Of a DNA stretch of 63,987 nt, positions 19,033 through 28,344 are shown piece after piece. Source of the stretch: Eubacterium sp. ER2 (GTDB lineage: Bacteria > Bacillota > Clostridia > Lachnospirales > Lachnospiraceae); NCBI RefSeq assembly GCF_000765215.1, contig NZ_JPJE01000022.1, positions 1-63,987 of the forward strand. The letters run 5' to 3'. How positions within the stretch are numbered: the stretch's first letter is position 1; every line of letters starts with the position of its first letter. The translations under genes were made by a program, and so were the position numbers. Under the pieces are notes generated by a model, which was not told the origin of the DNA, made no database searches, and saw nothing but the letters and a program-made list of their open reading frames with translations.

Positions 19033-21108
19033 CTATGAATTTTCTCTATTGTTTTCATTATACCCACATTCTGCGTTCATGCAGACAAGCTTGCTGCCTT
19101 TTTCCACCATGTAGCCGCCGCATTTCGGGCACTTCTTCTCAGAGGGCTTCTGCCAGGACATGAAATCGCACTCCGGATTGTCCTCGCATCCGTAGTACCT
19201 TCTTCCCTTCTTCGTCTTGCGAATCACAATGTCCTTGCCGCACTTGGGACACTTGACGCCGATCTTCTCCAGATAGGGCTTTGTGTTGCGGCACTCCGGG
19301 AAGCCGGGACAGGCCAGGAACTTGCCGTGGGGGCCGTACTTGATGACCATGTTGCGGCCGCACTCCTCGCAGATCACGTCTGTGACCTCGTCCTCGATCT
19401 TCACGGTCTCCAGCTCCTTCTCCGCTGTCTTCACCGCCTGGTCAAGGTCAGGGTAGAAGTTTTCGATCACTGACTTCCACTCCACTTTTCCCTCTGCCAC
19501 CTTATCCAGGAGCCCCTCCATGTTGGCGGTAAAGTTCACATCCACAATGGCCGGGAAGGACTGCTTCATAATGTTGTTCACCACTTCCCCCAGCTCTGTC
19601 AGATACAGGTTCTTGTTCTCCTTTGCCACGTACCTTCTGGCAATGATGGTGGAGATGGTGGGGGCGTAGGTACTTGGCCGCCCGATGCCCAGCTCCTCCA
19701 GCGTCTTTACAAGGGCCGCCTCTGTGTAGTGTGCCGGAGGCTGTGTGAAATGCTGTTTTGTGTCAAACTCCTTCTTCGTGAGGACAGAATTTTCATCCAG
19801 TCCCTTCAGCAGTACGTTGGACTCCTCCTTCTCCTCGTCGGACTCAGTGTACACCGTGCGGAAGCCCTCAAATACAATCTTGGAGGCAGCCACGGTAAAC
19901 CGGTAATCTCCGGCATCGATCTTCACGGAGGTAGTCTCGTATTTGGCGGGCTGCATGCGGCTTGCCACGAACCGTTTCCAGATAAGCTGATACAGGCGGA
20001 ACTGATCTCTTGTGAGGGAATCCTTCATGGCCGCGGGGGTTCTGGTCACATCTGTGGGACGGATAGCCTCGTGGGCGTCCTGGATCTTCCTGTTGTCAGC
20101 CTGCTTTGCCGTTCCGGTGGCCACAAACTGCTCCCCGTAGCTCTTTCCGATAAAGTCCCGGACACTGCTCTCCGCCTCCTCGGACACGCGGGTGGAGTCT
20201 GTACGCAGGTAAGTGATCAGACCCACTGTTCCGTTGCCCTTAATGTCAATTCCCTCGTAGAGCTGCTGAGCGATCCGCATGGTCTTCTGGGTGGCAAAGT
20301 TCAGAACCTTGGACGCCTCCTGCTGCATGGTACTGGTGGTGAAGGGCACGGGAGCCTTCTTGAAGCGCTCCCCCTTCTTCACTTCCTCCACACTATAGTC
20401 GGCCCCCTCCAGATCCTTCAGGATCTTATCAAGCTCCTCCCTGGAGTGGATGGTCATTTTTTCTTTTTCCGTGCCGTAGAATTTGGCCCGGAGGGGCTTT
20501 TTCTCCCCCTTTACGTTCAGGATGGCATCCAGCGTCCAGTACTCCTCCGGTATGAACGCATTGATCTCATCCTCCCTGTCCGCGATGATGCGCAGTGCCA
20601 CGGACTGCACGCGGCCGGCGCTAAGGCCTCTCTTGACCTTGGCCCACAGAAGAGGGCTGATCTCGTACCCCACGATCCTGTCCAGGGCGCGGCGGGCCTG
20701 CTGGGCGTCCACCAGATCCATGTCGATCTCCCTGGCGTTCTTGATGGACGCCTTTACCGCGTTCTTTGTGATCTCGTTAAAGCTGATGCGGTAGGTCTTC
20801 TTGTCCTCCAGCTTCAGAGCCTTGCACAGATGCCAGGAAATAGCCTCCCCCTCCCGGTCCGGGTCGGTTGCCAGATAGACCTTGTCAGCCTTCTTGACTT
20901 CCTTCCTGAGGGCCGCGAGGATCTCTCCCTTTCCGCGTATGGTGATATATTTGGGCTCAAAGTCATGCTCCACGTCAATTCCGAGCTGGCTTTTGGGCAG
21001 GTCCCTCACATGTCCGTTGGAAGCCATGACTGTGTAGTTGCTTCCAAGGAATTTTTTGATCGTCTTCACCTTTGCCGGAGACTCCACGATTACAAGATAA
21101 TGAGCCAT
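19033..21108 (-). CDS. topA: DNA topoisomerase I (type IA)
   Basis: Relaxes negative supercoils. The 691-residue chain has an N-terminal Toprim domain (IVESPAKVKTIKKFLG and ATDPDREGEAISWHL) and the active-site tyrosine in GLITYLRTDSTR near residue 298. Three Cys4 zinc ribbons lie at the C-terminus (CEECG, CPKCGKD, CPKCGGY). It sits between dprA and codY on the same strand, probably within one long transcript from the promoter upstream of comM. Confidence 0.98.
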   Translation of the reverse strand: MAHYLVIVESPAKVKTIKKFLGSNYTVMASNGHVRDLPKSQLGIDVEHDFEPKYITIRGKGEILAALRKEVKKADKVYLATDPDREGEAISWHLCKALKLEDKKTYRISFNEITKNAVKASIKNAREIDMDLVDAQQARRALDRIVGYEISPLLWAKVKRGLSAGRVQSVALRIIADREDEINAFIPEEYWTLDAILNVKGEKKPLRAKFYGTEKEKMTIHSREELDKILKDLEGADYSVEEVKKGERFKKAPVPFTTSTMQQEASKVLNFATQKTMRIAQQLYEGIDIKGNGTVGLITYLRTDSTRVSEEAESSVRDFIGKSYGEQFVATGTAKQADNRKIQDAHEAIRPTDVTRTPAAMKDSLTRDQFRLYQLIWKRFVASRMQPAKYETTSVKIDAGDYRFTVAASKIVFEGFRTVYTESDEEKEESNVLLKGLDENSVLTKKEFDTKQHFTQPPAHYTEAALVKTLEELGIGRPSTYAPTISTIIARRYVAKENKNLYLTELGEVVNNIMKQSFPAIVDVNFTANMEGLLDKVAEGKVEWKSVIENFYPDLDQAVKTAEKELETVKIEDEVTDVICEECGRNMVIKYGPHGKFLACPGFPECRNTKPYLEKIGVKCPKCGKDIVIRKTKKGRRYYGCEDNPECDFMSWQKPSEKKCPKCGGYMVEKGSKLVCMNAECGYNENNRENS

Positions 21109-21181
21109 TTTAACTTTCTTCCTCCAATACTTCCTGGTGCCATTCCCCCCGCCCGATTTTCCATCTGCTTTCCCCGTCCGG

Positions 21182-22297
21182 TCATTCGGCGCGGATGTAA
21201 TAGCCTTTTGAAATTTCCTTTACGTATCCCTTGATCTGGAGAGCTACCAGCGTCTCCATGAGGACCGCCGGCGCAAGAGCTGTCTCCTCCAGCAGCGAGC
21301 TGATATCCCTGGGATACAGACCAAGGCAACTATACACTATATTTTCGGCACTTTCAAGCACTTTTTTATTTTTGTCTGATTTTTCACATTCTCCTTTTCC
21401 CCTCATACGGCCCGGCAGAAGAGCCGCCAAGGCGGGCTCACTGACCAGCTCCTCCAGCAGTTCCTCCGGCCCGATAAGGAGTCCTGCCCCCTGCCTGATC
21501 AGCTGGTTGCAGCCCCGGCTCAGGGGACTGTCCACGGGCCCTGGAAGGGCGTACACGTCCCTCCCCTGCTCCAGCGCCATGTCCGCTGTGATGAGGGAGC
21601 CGCTGCGCTCCCTTGCCTCCAGCACAAGAACCGCGTCTGCCAGACCGCTGATGATCCTGTTCCTGGCGGGGAAGTTCTCTCTCCTTGGGGCTGCTCCCGG
21701 AAGCTGCTCCGACAGGATGCCGCCCTTTTTCAGAATATCGCCGTAGAGTCCCCTGTTCTGAGCAGGGTAGCACACATCCACTCCGGATCCCAGTACAGCA
21801 TATGTGTCTCCTCCCCCATTTATGGCTCCTCTTCCCGCCGCCCCGTCGACGCCCCTGGCCATACCGCTGATGACCTGGACGCCCCGGCCCGCCAGATACT
21901 CCGCAAACGCAAGGGCCTGTCTCTCCCCGTAGGCGCTGCACTGCCTGGCGCCCACAATGGCCACCGAGAGTCTGTCATCGGCAGGCAGGCGGCCCTTCAC
22001 AAACAGGGCGTAGGGGTGCCCGGCGCACTCTCTCAGCCGCCTGGGGTAGGCCGGATCATGGCAGGGCACAAGCCGGATTTCTTTTTCCAGAAGCCTGCCG
22101 TATTCTGTCGACAGGTCTTTCTTTTTCTGGAAGCTCAGGATCACCTGCCTGTCCTTTTCTGTCAGAAATTCCATCTCCTGCAGCCTTTTCTCTTCTATAT
22201 AATATACCGCCTCCCCGCTGCCCGCGCGGCTTCTCAGCTTCTCCTTTTTCCCTCCCGCCAGCGGGCGGACACAGGCAAGCCAGTACTCGTACTTCAT
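21182..22297 (-). CDS. dprA: DNA-processing protein DprA
   Basis: Loads RecA on incoming single-stranded DNA during transformation. The Rossmann-like core is seen as VAIVGARQCSAYGERQA, ISGMARGVDGAAG and AVLGSGVDVCYP, with FPARNRIISGLADAVLVLEA following. A C-terminal winged-helix-like part completes the 371 residues. The second of two close ATG codons (22297) fits the GAGGAGG site better. It lies between comM and topA, its usual company. Confidence 0.95.
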   Translation of the reverse strand: MKYEYWLACVRPLAGGKKEKLRSRAGSGEAVYYIEEKRLQEMEFLTEKDRQVILSFQKKKDLSTEYGRLLEKEIRLVPCHDPAYPRRLRECAGHPYALFVKGRLPADDRLSVAIVGARQCSAYGERQALAFAEYLAGRGVQVISGMARGVDGAAGRGAINGGGDTYAVLGSGVDVCYPAQNRGLYGDILKKGGILSEQLPGAAPRRENFPARNRIISGLADAVLVLEARERSGSLITADMALEQGRDVYALPGPVDSPLSRGCNQLIRQGAGLLIGPEELLEELVSEPALAALLPGRMRGKGECEKSDKNKKVLESAENIVYSCLGLYPRDISSLLEETALAPAVLMETLVALQIKGYVKEISKGYYIRAE

Positions 22298-22378
22298 CCC
22301 CATCCCCTCCTCTTTTCACACTCTCTGTCACTCTCTGTCCTACTATGTCTTATTTCTCTGGCCTGATCCCGGGCGCTG

Positions 22379-23920
22379 TCAGCGCAGATTTCCCCAATAT
22401 TTCGCGTCCGGCAGACGGTAGCCGATGGCCTCCGCCAGATGACTGGTCTGAATCTTCTCTTTTCCGTCAAGGTCCGCGATGGTCCTGGCCACCTTCAGCA
22501 CCTTGTGGCAGGTCCTGGCAGTCAGCCCCATCTGCTCAAAGGCGCTCTCCATGATCCTCTCCTCCTTTGTTCCCAGGGAGCAGTATTTGGGTATCAGCCT
22601 GGCCGGGAGGGAGGCGTTCGTCTTTCCCTTCTCCCCTCTGTACCGCCCGAGCTGTCTCTCTCTTGCCATACAGACCCGCTCCCGTATCTTCTCCGATGTC
22701 TCCTCCTGCCCGCTGCTCTGCAGGCTTCTGTAATCCACAGCAGGGGTGTCCATGCAGATGTCGATGCGGCCAAGGAAGGGCTGGCTGACCTTTCCCAGAT
22801 ACTGGCTGATACCGGCAGGGGTGCAGGTGCACCTGTCCAGGTCCGGATAGTAGCCGCAGGGGCAGGGGTTCATGGCTGCCGCCAGCATGAAATCTGCCGG
22901 GAACTCGTAGACGCCCTGCTTCCTTGTCAGGCGGATTTTCTTCTCCTCCAGGGGCTGGCGCAGCACCTCCAGGACAGACCGTGGAAACTCCGTCAGCTCG
23001 TCCAGGAAAAGGACACCCTTGTGGGCCAGGGAAATCTCCCCCGGGGCCGGGATTAGCCCTCCTCCGATTAGGGCCGCCTTTGTGGCCGTGTGGTGCACTT
23101 CCCGGAAGGGCCGCCGCCGAATGAGGGGCGTCTCCTTCTCCAGCATTCCCTGGACACTGTAGATCTTTGTGATCTCCAAAGCCTCCTCCATCGCAAGCGG
23201 CGGCAGGATGGTGGGAATTCTCCTGGCGATCATGGACTTTCCGCTTCCTGGTGGGCCGATCATAAGGAAATTGTGGCCTCCCGCCACGGCAATCTCCGCC
23301 GCACGCTTCACGGCTCCCTGCCCTTTCACCTCCTGGAAATCGCCCTCGAAGGCTGGCTCCACGCTGTCGGCCTTTTGAGAGTTCACAGACCTGGGCTGGG
23401 GCAGCTCTTTTCCTGACAGCAGATCCAGAAGATGGGCAAGGCTGCCTGCTGCCAGAACAGGGATCCCCTCCAAGAGGGCCGCCTCCGCCTCGTTGCCTGC
23501 CGGCACAATACACAGCCTGTATCCCTGCTTCCTTGCCTCCCACACAATGGGCAGCACACCTGGCACGTCCCGGATGCTGCCGTCCAGTCCCAGCTCACCC
23601 ACCGCCAGCACCTGCTCCAGCGCCTCCTGCCCGATGAGTCCCTGGGATGCCAGGATGGACAGGGCAATGGGCAGGTCAAAGGAGGCCCCTCTCTTTCGCA
23701 CGCTGCCTGGCGACAGGTTGATCACCGTCTTTTTGACCGGAACCTCCAGACCGCTGTTGCGGATAGCCGTGCGCACCCGCTCCCCCGCCTCCTTCACCTC
23801 TGAGGACAGATAGCCCACCATGTGGAACATGGGCAGGCCGTTGCTCAGATCCGCCTCCACGCGGATGAATTTCACCTCCATGCCGTGAAGGGCCGCGGAA
23901 TATACCATGCCAAGACTCAT
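22379..23920 (-). CDS. comM: ComM/YifB-type AAA+ ATPase (Mg-chelatase-like)
   Basis: Branch-migration helicase of the ComM family, which extends heteroduplex during natural transformation in some species. The 513-residue chain has an N-terminal Lon-protease-like domain, a Walker A motif GPPGSGKS near residue 223, a Walker B motif LFLDELTEF, and a C-terminal Mg-chelatase-type domain. The start at 23920 is chosen because GGAGG is seven bases upstream. It is the first gene of the comM-dprA-topA run. Confidence 0.95.
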   Translation of the reverse strand: MSLGMVYSAALHGMEVKFIRVEADLSNGLPMFHMVGYLSSEVKEAGERVRTAIRNSGLEVPVKKTVINLSPGSVRKRGASFDLPIALSILASQGLIGQEALEQVLAVGELGLDGSIRDVPGVLPIVWEARKQGYRLCIVPAGNEAEAALLEGIPVLAAGSLAHLLDLLSGKELPQPRSVNSQKADSVEPAFEGDFQEVKGQGAVKRAAEIAVAGGHNFLMIGPPGSGKSMIARRIPTILPPLAMEEALEITKIYSVQGMLEKETPLIRRRPFREVHHTATKAALIGGGLIPAPGEISLAHKGVLFLDELTEFPRSVLEVLRQPLEEKKIRLTRKQGVYEFPADFMLAAAMNPCPCGYYPDLDRCTCTPAGISQYLGKVSQPFLGRIDICMDTPAVDYRSLQSSGQEETSEKIRERVCMARERQLGRYRGEKGKTNASLPARLIPKYCSLGTKEERIMESAFEQMGLTARTCHKVLKVARTIADLDGKEKIQTSHLAEAIGYRLPDAKYWGNLR

Positions 23921-24078
23921 AGGCATTCCTCCTTTACCGCTCAGAACGCACTGACACTGCGCTCCTATCGCGCTTTTGCTCTTTTGTCTGCTTCCTTCTG
24001 AAATCCTCCGGGCGAACTGCCCTGGAATACATAAATGAAATCTCCTGAATATAGATCGATTGTTTTTAGAATGTTTTC

Positions 24079-24107
24079 ATGATACACCCGTTACGTTAAC
24101 TTGTCAA
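24079..24107 (-). promoter_or_regulatory. Promoter of the comM-dprA-topA transcript
   Basis: TTGACA (24102-24107) and TATCAT (24079-24084) on the minus strand with a 17-base spacer. This gives a leader of about 150 bases before comM in which no riboswitch fold was recognised. The remainder of the gap 23921-24280 is AT-rich, with several GATATTTT-like words and the prsW terminator. Confidence 0.7.
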
Positions 24108-24199
24108 CCGGTATTTCCTCAGATATAGATATTTTTCTCGAATGTCGATATTTTCTCTGATATTGTTATGTTTTTCTTGGCACTGACATTTCTCCGAAC

Positions 24200-24238
24200 A
24201 CAAAACAACAGGGCCACTATAACAGCAGGCCCTGTTGC
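24200..24238 (-). terminator. Terminator of the PrsW-like gene
   Basis: CAACAGGGCC (24206-24215) pairs with GGCCCTGTTG (24228-24237); the minus strand continues TTTTG. Confidence 0.88.
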
Positions 24239-24280
24239 TCCTTTTATCCGTTGTCCTATTTACCGTTTGCTTCCCCTCTG

Positions 24281-25594
24281 TCACATATTTACATTTCTCT
24301 TCTGCCGTCTGGCTCTCTCTGACACCGCGGACACCTGCCGCAGGCCGGAGCTGAGCAGCACAAGGACAATAATCACCGCCACAGCGCAGAGCACCCACTG
24401 CACAAGGTGGACAGAGCGTCCCAGCGTGATGGGCATGTCCCAGACAGCGTGGAGCACGATCACAAGGAGCAGGAATTTCAGGAATTTCGGATCCAGATAC
24501 ATTTTCCTGTCAAAGGGCCTCTCCCCCTTGGCAATGACAAGGCCCGCCGTGGAGATAGCCGCCCACAGCGTATGTCCGCCTACAGCTAGAGCTCCCCGCA
24601 GGACCAGCACGTCAATCATGCCCTGGACGCCTCCGTACATCAGGGAGGAAAAGGCGTAGCCGGCGGTCTCAAACACCGCAAAGCCGGCGCCCACGCAGGC
24701 CCCCAGGAGCAGTCCGTTCAGAATGTAGGAGGTATTCCGCTTCTTCACGTAGTGTCCTGCCACAACGATCTTGCCGATTTCCTCCACGATCCCCACCAGG
24801 ATGGCACCGGTGTAGTTCAGCTCCCCTACATAGATGTAGCCGTACAGTATAAGCGTAAAGATCAAAGACATAACCCCGCCTATAAAGAAAATGCTCACCA
24901 CGTCAAAAATGCTGATGTTCCTCGGGATATTGGTCTCCCAGAAGAAGATCACCAGGGAGAAGGGGACGATGAGGGCCCCTATAAACATAGCGCCGGGGAT
25001 GGCATTGGTGTTGGTAAACTCCAATATCATCACAAGAAGCCCGATGAACACCACCAGGAACATGAGGAAGATCCTGGCGAAGAGCCATGGATGGGGCCAG
25101 TCTGCCGTCATATTCTCCGGCGCCGGAGTAGTCTTTTTTGTCCCGCTGATGAAGAGCTCCTCCCGCTCCTCTACTGTGTGGTGCCTGAACACCTCGCTCA
25201 CCAGCTCCCGCAGGCGGATGTCCGTCTTTCCCTCCTGGCCTGTCATGTCGTTGATGGCGTCCACGAATTTTCCCATCCCGCTCTTGGACATGGATATAAA
25301 CTCATCCTTCGTAAATCCGCCGGCCTGGCCTGCGTTCTGCTGGCTCGCGCTCTGCTGGCCTGTATTTTGCTGGCCTTTATTTTGCTGGCCTGTGTTCTGC
25401 TGCGCTGTGCTCTGCCGGGGCCCGCCCTGGCTCAGGCTTCTGCCGCACTCAGGGCAGAACCTGTCGCCGCTCTCCACCTTTGCCCCGCACCAGAGACAGA
25501 AAAGCTGTCTCTCTTCAAATCTGTACCCGCACTGGTTGCAAAATTTTGCTGTGTCACTCATTTCCTTTCCGCATTTCGGACATATCCTGCTCAT
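24281..25594 (-). CDS. PrsW-family intramembrane protease with two N-terminal zinc ribbons
   Basis: Domain order: two CxxC...CxxC zinc ribbons within the first 55 residues, then a low-complexity linker of repeated QQN(T/K/A)GQ units. A helical cytosolic part follows, then a multi-helix membrane domain with the PrsW signature EE (GIVEEIGKIVVAGH) plus FAVFETAGYAFSS and a late VLHAVWDM. PrsW proteases cut membrane anti-sigma factors such as RsiW in Bacillus. The start at 25594 fits GGAGG better than the ATG six bases upstream. The partner of this 437-residue protein is unknown. Confidence 0.85.
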   Translation of the reverse strand: MSRICPKCGKEMSDTAKFCNQCGYRFEERQLFCLWCGAKVESGDRFCPECGRSLSQGGPRQSTAQQNTGQQNKGQQNTGQQSASQQNAGQAGGFTKDEFISMSKSGMGKFVDAINDMTGQEGKTDIRLRELVSEVFRHHTVEEREELFISGTKKTTPAPENMTADWPHPWLFARIFLMFLVVFIGLLVMILEFTNTNAIPGAMFIGALIVPFSLVIFFWETNIPRNISIFDVVSIFFIGGVMSLIFTLILYGYIYVGELNYTGAILVGIVEEIGKIVVAGHYVKKRNTSYILNGLLLGACVGAGFAVFETAGYAFSSLMYGGVQGMIDVLVLRGALAVGGHTLWAAISTAGLVIAKGERPFDRKMYLDPKFLKFLLLVIVLHAVWDMPITLGRSVHLVQWVLCAVAVIIVLVLLSSGLRQVSAVSERARRQKRNVNM

Positions 25595-25775
25595 TCTCAT
25601 CCCTCCGCTATCTTTTGGCTGTCACTGGTTTCATCTTTGTCTCTTTCATTCTCTCTACCATTATAGTCTCCCCCGGCGCTACAGTCCAACAATAATTTCT
25701 TCTTCCTTTTGGAAAAGCACAAAACTCCTCATTTTGACATAGACTGTAATTAACCACGCCAGAGAGGTGCTTCAT

Positions 25776-26393
25776 TTGAAATCCTTTCCACAACCACTGA
25801 CAGCGGCCGAGGAGCAGTATTATCTGCAGAAATATACGGAAGGTGACCAGGAAGCGAAGCACATTCTGATCGAGCGGAACATGCGCCTTGTGGCGCATAT
25901 TGTCCGAAAATATCAGTCCATGGACGAGGAGACAGAGGACCTTCTCTCCATCGGAACCATCGGTCTGATCAAGGGAGTTGTGACCTTTAACCCTGACAAG
26001 GCTGTACGGCTTGGAACCTACGCCGCAAGGTGTATTGAAAACGAAATCCTCATGTACCTGCGCACCCGGAAGAAGTCTGCCCGGGACGTGTCCCTCTACG
26101 AGCCCATCGGCACAGACCGGGAGGGCAACGAGATCCAGCTCTTTGACATCATCGAGTCGGACACAGCTGACGCGCATGAAAAGGTCGCCCTTGGCGACGA
26201 TATCCGGCTCCTCTATTCCAGGATAGAAACCGTTCTCTCTCCCCGGGAACGGCTTGTTCTGAAAATGCGGTACGGTCTCTATAACGGAGATGAATTCACA
26301 CAGCGGGAGATTGCCAAGAAGCTTGGGATCTCCCGTTCTTATGTCTCCAGGATCGAGAAGAGCGCAATAGAAAAGCTGCGGGACTATTTTTAA
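25776..26393 (+). CDS. sigK: Sporulation sigma factor SigK without a pro-sequence
   Basis: Late mother-cell sigma factor. Region 2 is seen as IERNMRLVAHIVRKY and DLLSIGTIGLIKGV, and region 4 as FTQREIAKKLGISRSYVSRIEKSAIEKL. The N-terminus begins at KSFPQPL, matching mature SigK; the ~20-residue hydrophobic pro-peptide of Bacillus is absent. The start is probably TTG at 25776 with AGAGG eight bases upstream; GTG at 25767 is the alternative. The gene is intact, with no skin-element interruption. An AC-N17-CATAGACTG pattern just upstream could be a sporulation promoter, a weak call. Confidence 0.92.
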   Translation: MKSFPQPLTAAEEQYYLQKYTEGDQEAKHILIERNMRLVAHIVRKYQSMDEETEDLLSIGTIGLIKGVVTFNPDKAVRLGTYAARCIENEILMYLRTRKKSARDVSLYEPIGTDREGNEIQLFDIIESDTADAHEKVALGDDIRLLYSRIETVLSPRERLVLKMRYGLYNGDEFTQREIAKKLGISRSYVSRIEKSAIEKLRDYF

Positions 26394-26404
26394 ACCCGCA
26401 GCTT
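26373..26404. terminator. Hairpin between convergent sigK and U32 genes
   Basis: AAGCTGCGGG (26373-26382) pairs with CCCGCAGCTT (26395-26404), overlapping the sigK stop codon; T-rich sequence follows on both strands. Confidence 0.65.
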
Positions 26405-26420
26405 CCTCTGTCTATTTTCT

Positions 26421-27647
26421 TTACTCTTCTTTTCTTCTCAGAATGTCGCAAAGATCCGCCTCCGCCCCCAGGTCCACATAGATGGTCTGCTTTGCGTGGG
26501 GCGCGCTCTCCTGCTCCTGTCCGTCCTCATTCACGATGCGGTGGACAGTCACCTCCACATTTCTCCCGTCCGGCTTCATAATCTCGATCTGCTCACCCAC
26601 GGAAAACTTATTTCTCTGCTCGATCTGGTAGAGCCCGTCCTTCTCCCCGCCGATGATGCCCAGATAAGTGTAGTCCTTTGCGTAGGTATTGTTGTCGTAG
26701 ATCTGGGCGCTCTCATCCGGCTTTCCAAAGTAAAATCCGGTGGTGAACTGCCGGTAGGTGCAGTTTGAAATCTGGTCCAGATACCAGGGCATATTTTTCT
26801 CGTAGAGAGCCGGATCCTCCAGATAATCGTCTATGGCCTTCCGGTAGGTCCGGGCCACTGTGGCCACGTAGAGGGCTGTCTTCATCCTTCCCTCGATCTT
26901 GAAGCTGTCGATGCCCGCGTCGATGAGCTCCGGTATATGCTCGATCATGCACAGATCCTTGGAGTTAAAGATAAATGTGCCTCTCTCATTTTCATAGACA
27001 GGCATATACTCCCCGGGCCTTGTCTCCTCCACGATGGAGTATTTCCAGCGGCAGGGGTGGGTGCAGGCTCCCCTGTTGGCGTCCCTTCCGGTAAAATAGC
27101 TGCTCAGAAGGCATCTGCCTGAGTAGGAAATGCACATGGCCCCGTGGATAAAGCTCTCAATCTCCATCTCCTCCGGTATGTTCCGGCGGATTTCCTTTAT
27201 CTCCTTCAGGGAGAGTTCCCGGGCTGTGACAACTCTTTTGGCTCCCTGCTTCCACCAGAAATTAAAGGTCCCGTAATTGGTGTTGTTGGCCTGGGTGCTG
27301 ATGTGCCGCTCGATTTCCGGGCACACCTCTTTCGCGATCTCAAAGACCGCCGGATCGGCGATGATGAGGGCGTCCGGCTGCATTTCCCGCAGCTCCTCAA
27401 AATATTTCCGCACGCCGGGGAGATCACCGTTGTGGGCCAGGATATTGGCCGTCACATGGACCCGCACGCCGTGGTCGTGGGCAAAGCGGATCCCCTCCGC
27501 CATGTCCTCCCGGGAGAAATTTTTCGCCTTGGCCCGGAGGCCGAAGGCCTCGCCGCCTATATACACTGCGTCCGCGCCGAAGATCACAGCTGTCTTCAGC
27601 ACTTCCAGGCTGCTGGCCGGGATGAGCAGTTCAGGATATCTGTTCAT
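26421..27647 (-). CDS. U32-family tRNA hydroxylation protein (TrhP-like)
   Basis: Annotated families call this peptidase U32, but homologues (TrhP/YrrO) act in prephenate-dependent 5-hydroxyuridine formation at tRNA position 34. The 408-residue chain shows the AVYIGGEAFGLRAKAKNF start, the IESFIHGAMCISYSGRCLLSSYFTGRDANRGACTHPCRW-type Cys-rich core (here described by position, about 164-203) and SFKIEGRMK. Its ATG overlaps the trmR stop by four bases. That pairing supports the tRNA-modification role, since the methyltransferase would then methylate the new hydroxyl. Confidence 0.85.
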   Translation of the reverse strand: MNRYPELLIPASSLEVLKTAVIFGADAVYIGGEAFGLRAKAKNFSREDMAEGIRFAHDHGVRVHVTANILAHNGDLPGVRKYFEELREMQPDALIIADPAVFEIAKEVCPEIERHISTQANNTNYGTFNFWWKQGAKRVVTARELSLKEIKEIRRNIPEEMEIESFIHGAMCISYSGRCLLSSYFTGRDANRGACTHPCRWKYSIVEETRPGEYMPVYENERGTFIFNSKDLCMIEHIPELIDAGIDSFKIEGRMKTALYVATVARTYRKAIDDYLEDPALYEKNMPWYLDQISNCTYRQFTTGFYFGKPDESAQIYDNNTYAKDYTYLGIIGGEKDGLYQIEQRNKFSVGEQIEIMKPDGRNVEVTVHRIVNEDGQEQESAPHAKQTIYVDLGAEADLCDILRRKEE

Positions 27648-28297
27648 AGTGTCTTTCCTTTCTTTACGCTGACTGCCAGCCCGTCCCCCAGGGGGAGGAT
27701 ACTGGTCAGGAGCCGTTCATCGTGCTTCAGCTGGTAGAGGTACTCCCTCATTCTCTTGTGGATGGTCCGGTTGCGCCTCTCCACCGCAAAGCGGGACTCC
27801 ATGATGTCCCCGTCCTGGAGCACATTGTCCGTCACAAGGACGCCGCCCTCCTCCAGAAGCCGCAGCGCCTCCGGCAGATAGTGGATGTACTGTGCCTTGG
27901 CCGCGTCCATGAAGATGAGGTCAAAGGGCCCCTCCAGCCCCCGCATTACCTCCAGGGCATCCCCCTCCAGGAGGGTGATGTCCTTTTCTTTTCCGGCCCG
28001 GCGGAAATTCTCTCTGGCAATGGGGATCCTCTTCTCATAGTTCTCTATGGTAGTGATCCGGCACCCCTCCGGGGCGTAGGCGCTCATCAGAAGAGCGGAG
28101 AAGCCCACCGCCGTGCCAAGCTCCAGTATGCTGCCAGGCCTTTCGATCTGCAGCAGCACCTTCAGAAAGCTCTGGGTCTCCTTGCGGATGATTGGCACCC
28201 GGTCCGCCAGCGCCTTATCCTCGATCTCCTCCAAAAGCGGGCTTTCCGGCGTCTCCAGGGAATGGATAAATGTCGTAATTCTCTCATCAATAAACAT
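27644..28297 (-). CDS. trmR: O-methyltransferase, TrmR-like (tRNA 5-hydroxyuridine)
   Basis: SAM-dependent class I O-methyltransferase of the YrrM type. Motifs are LELGTAVGFSALLMSAY (SAM loop, about residues 66-82), TTIENYEKR and DLIFMDAAKAQY, whose acidic residues bind the divalent metal. In Bacillus YrrM/TrmR makes 5-methoxyuridine in tRNA, and it is encoded next to U32 proteins as here. The start at 28297 (MFIDERITTF) has only a weak ribosome site; a TTG 24 bases upstream is possible. Confidence 0.85.
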   Translation of the reverse strand: MFIDERITTFIHSLETPESPLLEEIEDKALADRVPIIRKETQSFLKVLLQIERPGSILELGTAVGFSALLMSAYAPEGCRITTIENYEKRIPIARENFRRAGKEKDITLLEGDALEVMRGLEGPFDLIFMDAAKAQYIHYLPEALRLLEEGGVLVTDNVLQDGDIMESRFAVERRNRTIHKRMREYLYQLKHDERLLTSILPLGDGLAVSVKKGKTL

Positions 28298-28344
28298 ATT
28301 TACACACCAGTTTATACACAATTACACACCAGTTACGTTAATTT

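Noticed and set aside
19729-21234. 501-codon open frame on the plus strand
   Set aside because: Antisense to topA, whose motifs are all intact; no family features.
25310-25420. Short tandem repeat that could suggest a CRISPR-like array
   Set aside because: The units lie in frame in the PrsW-like gene and encode a QQN-type linker; there are no regular spacers.
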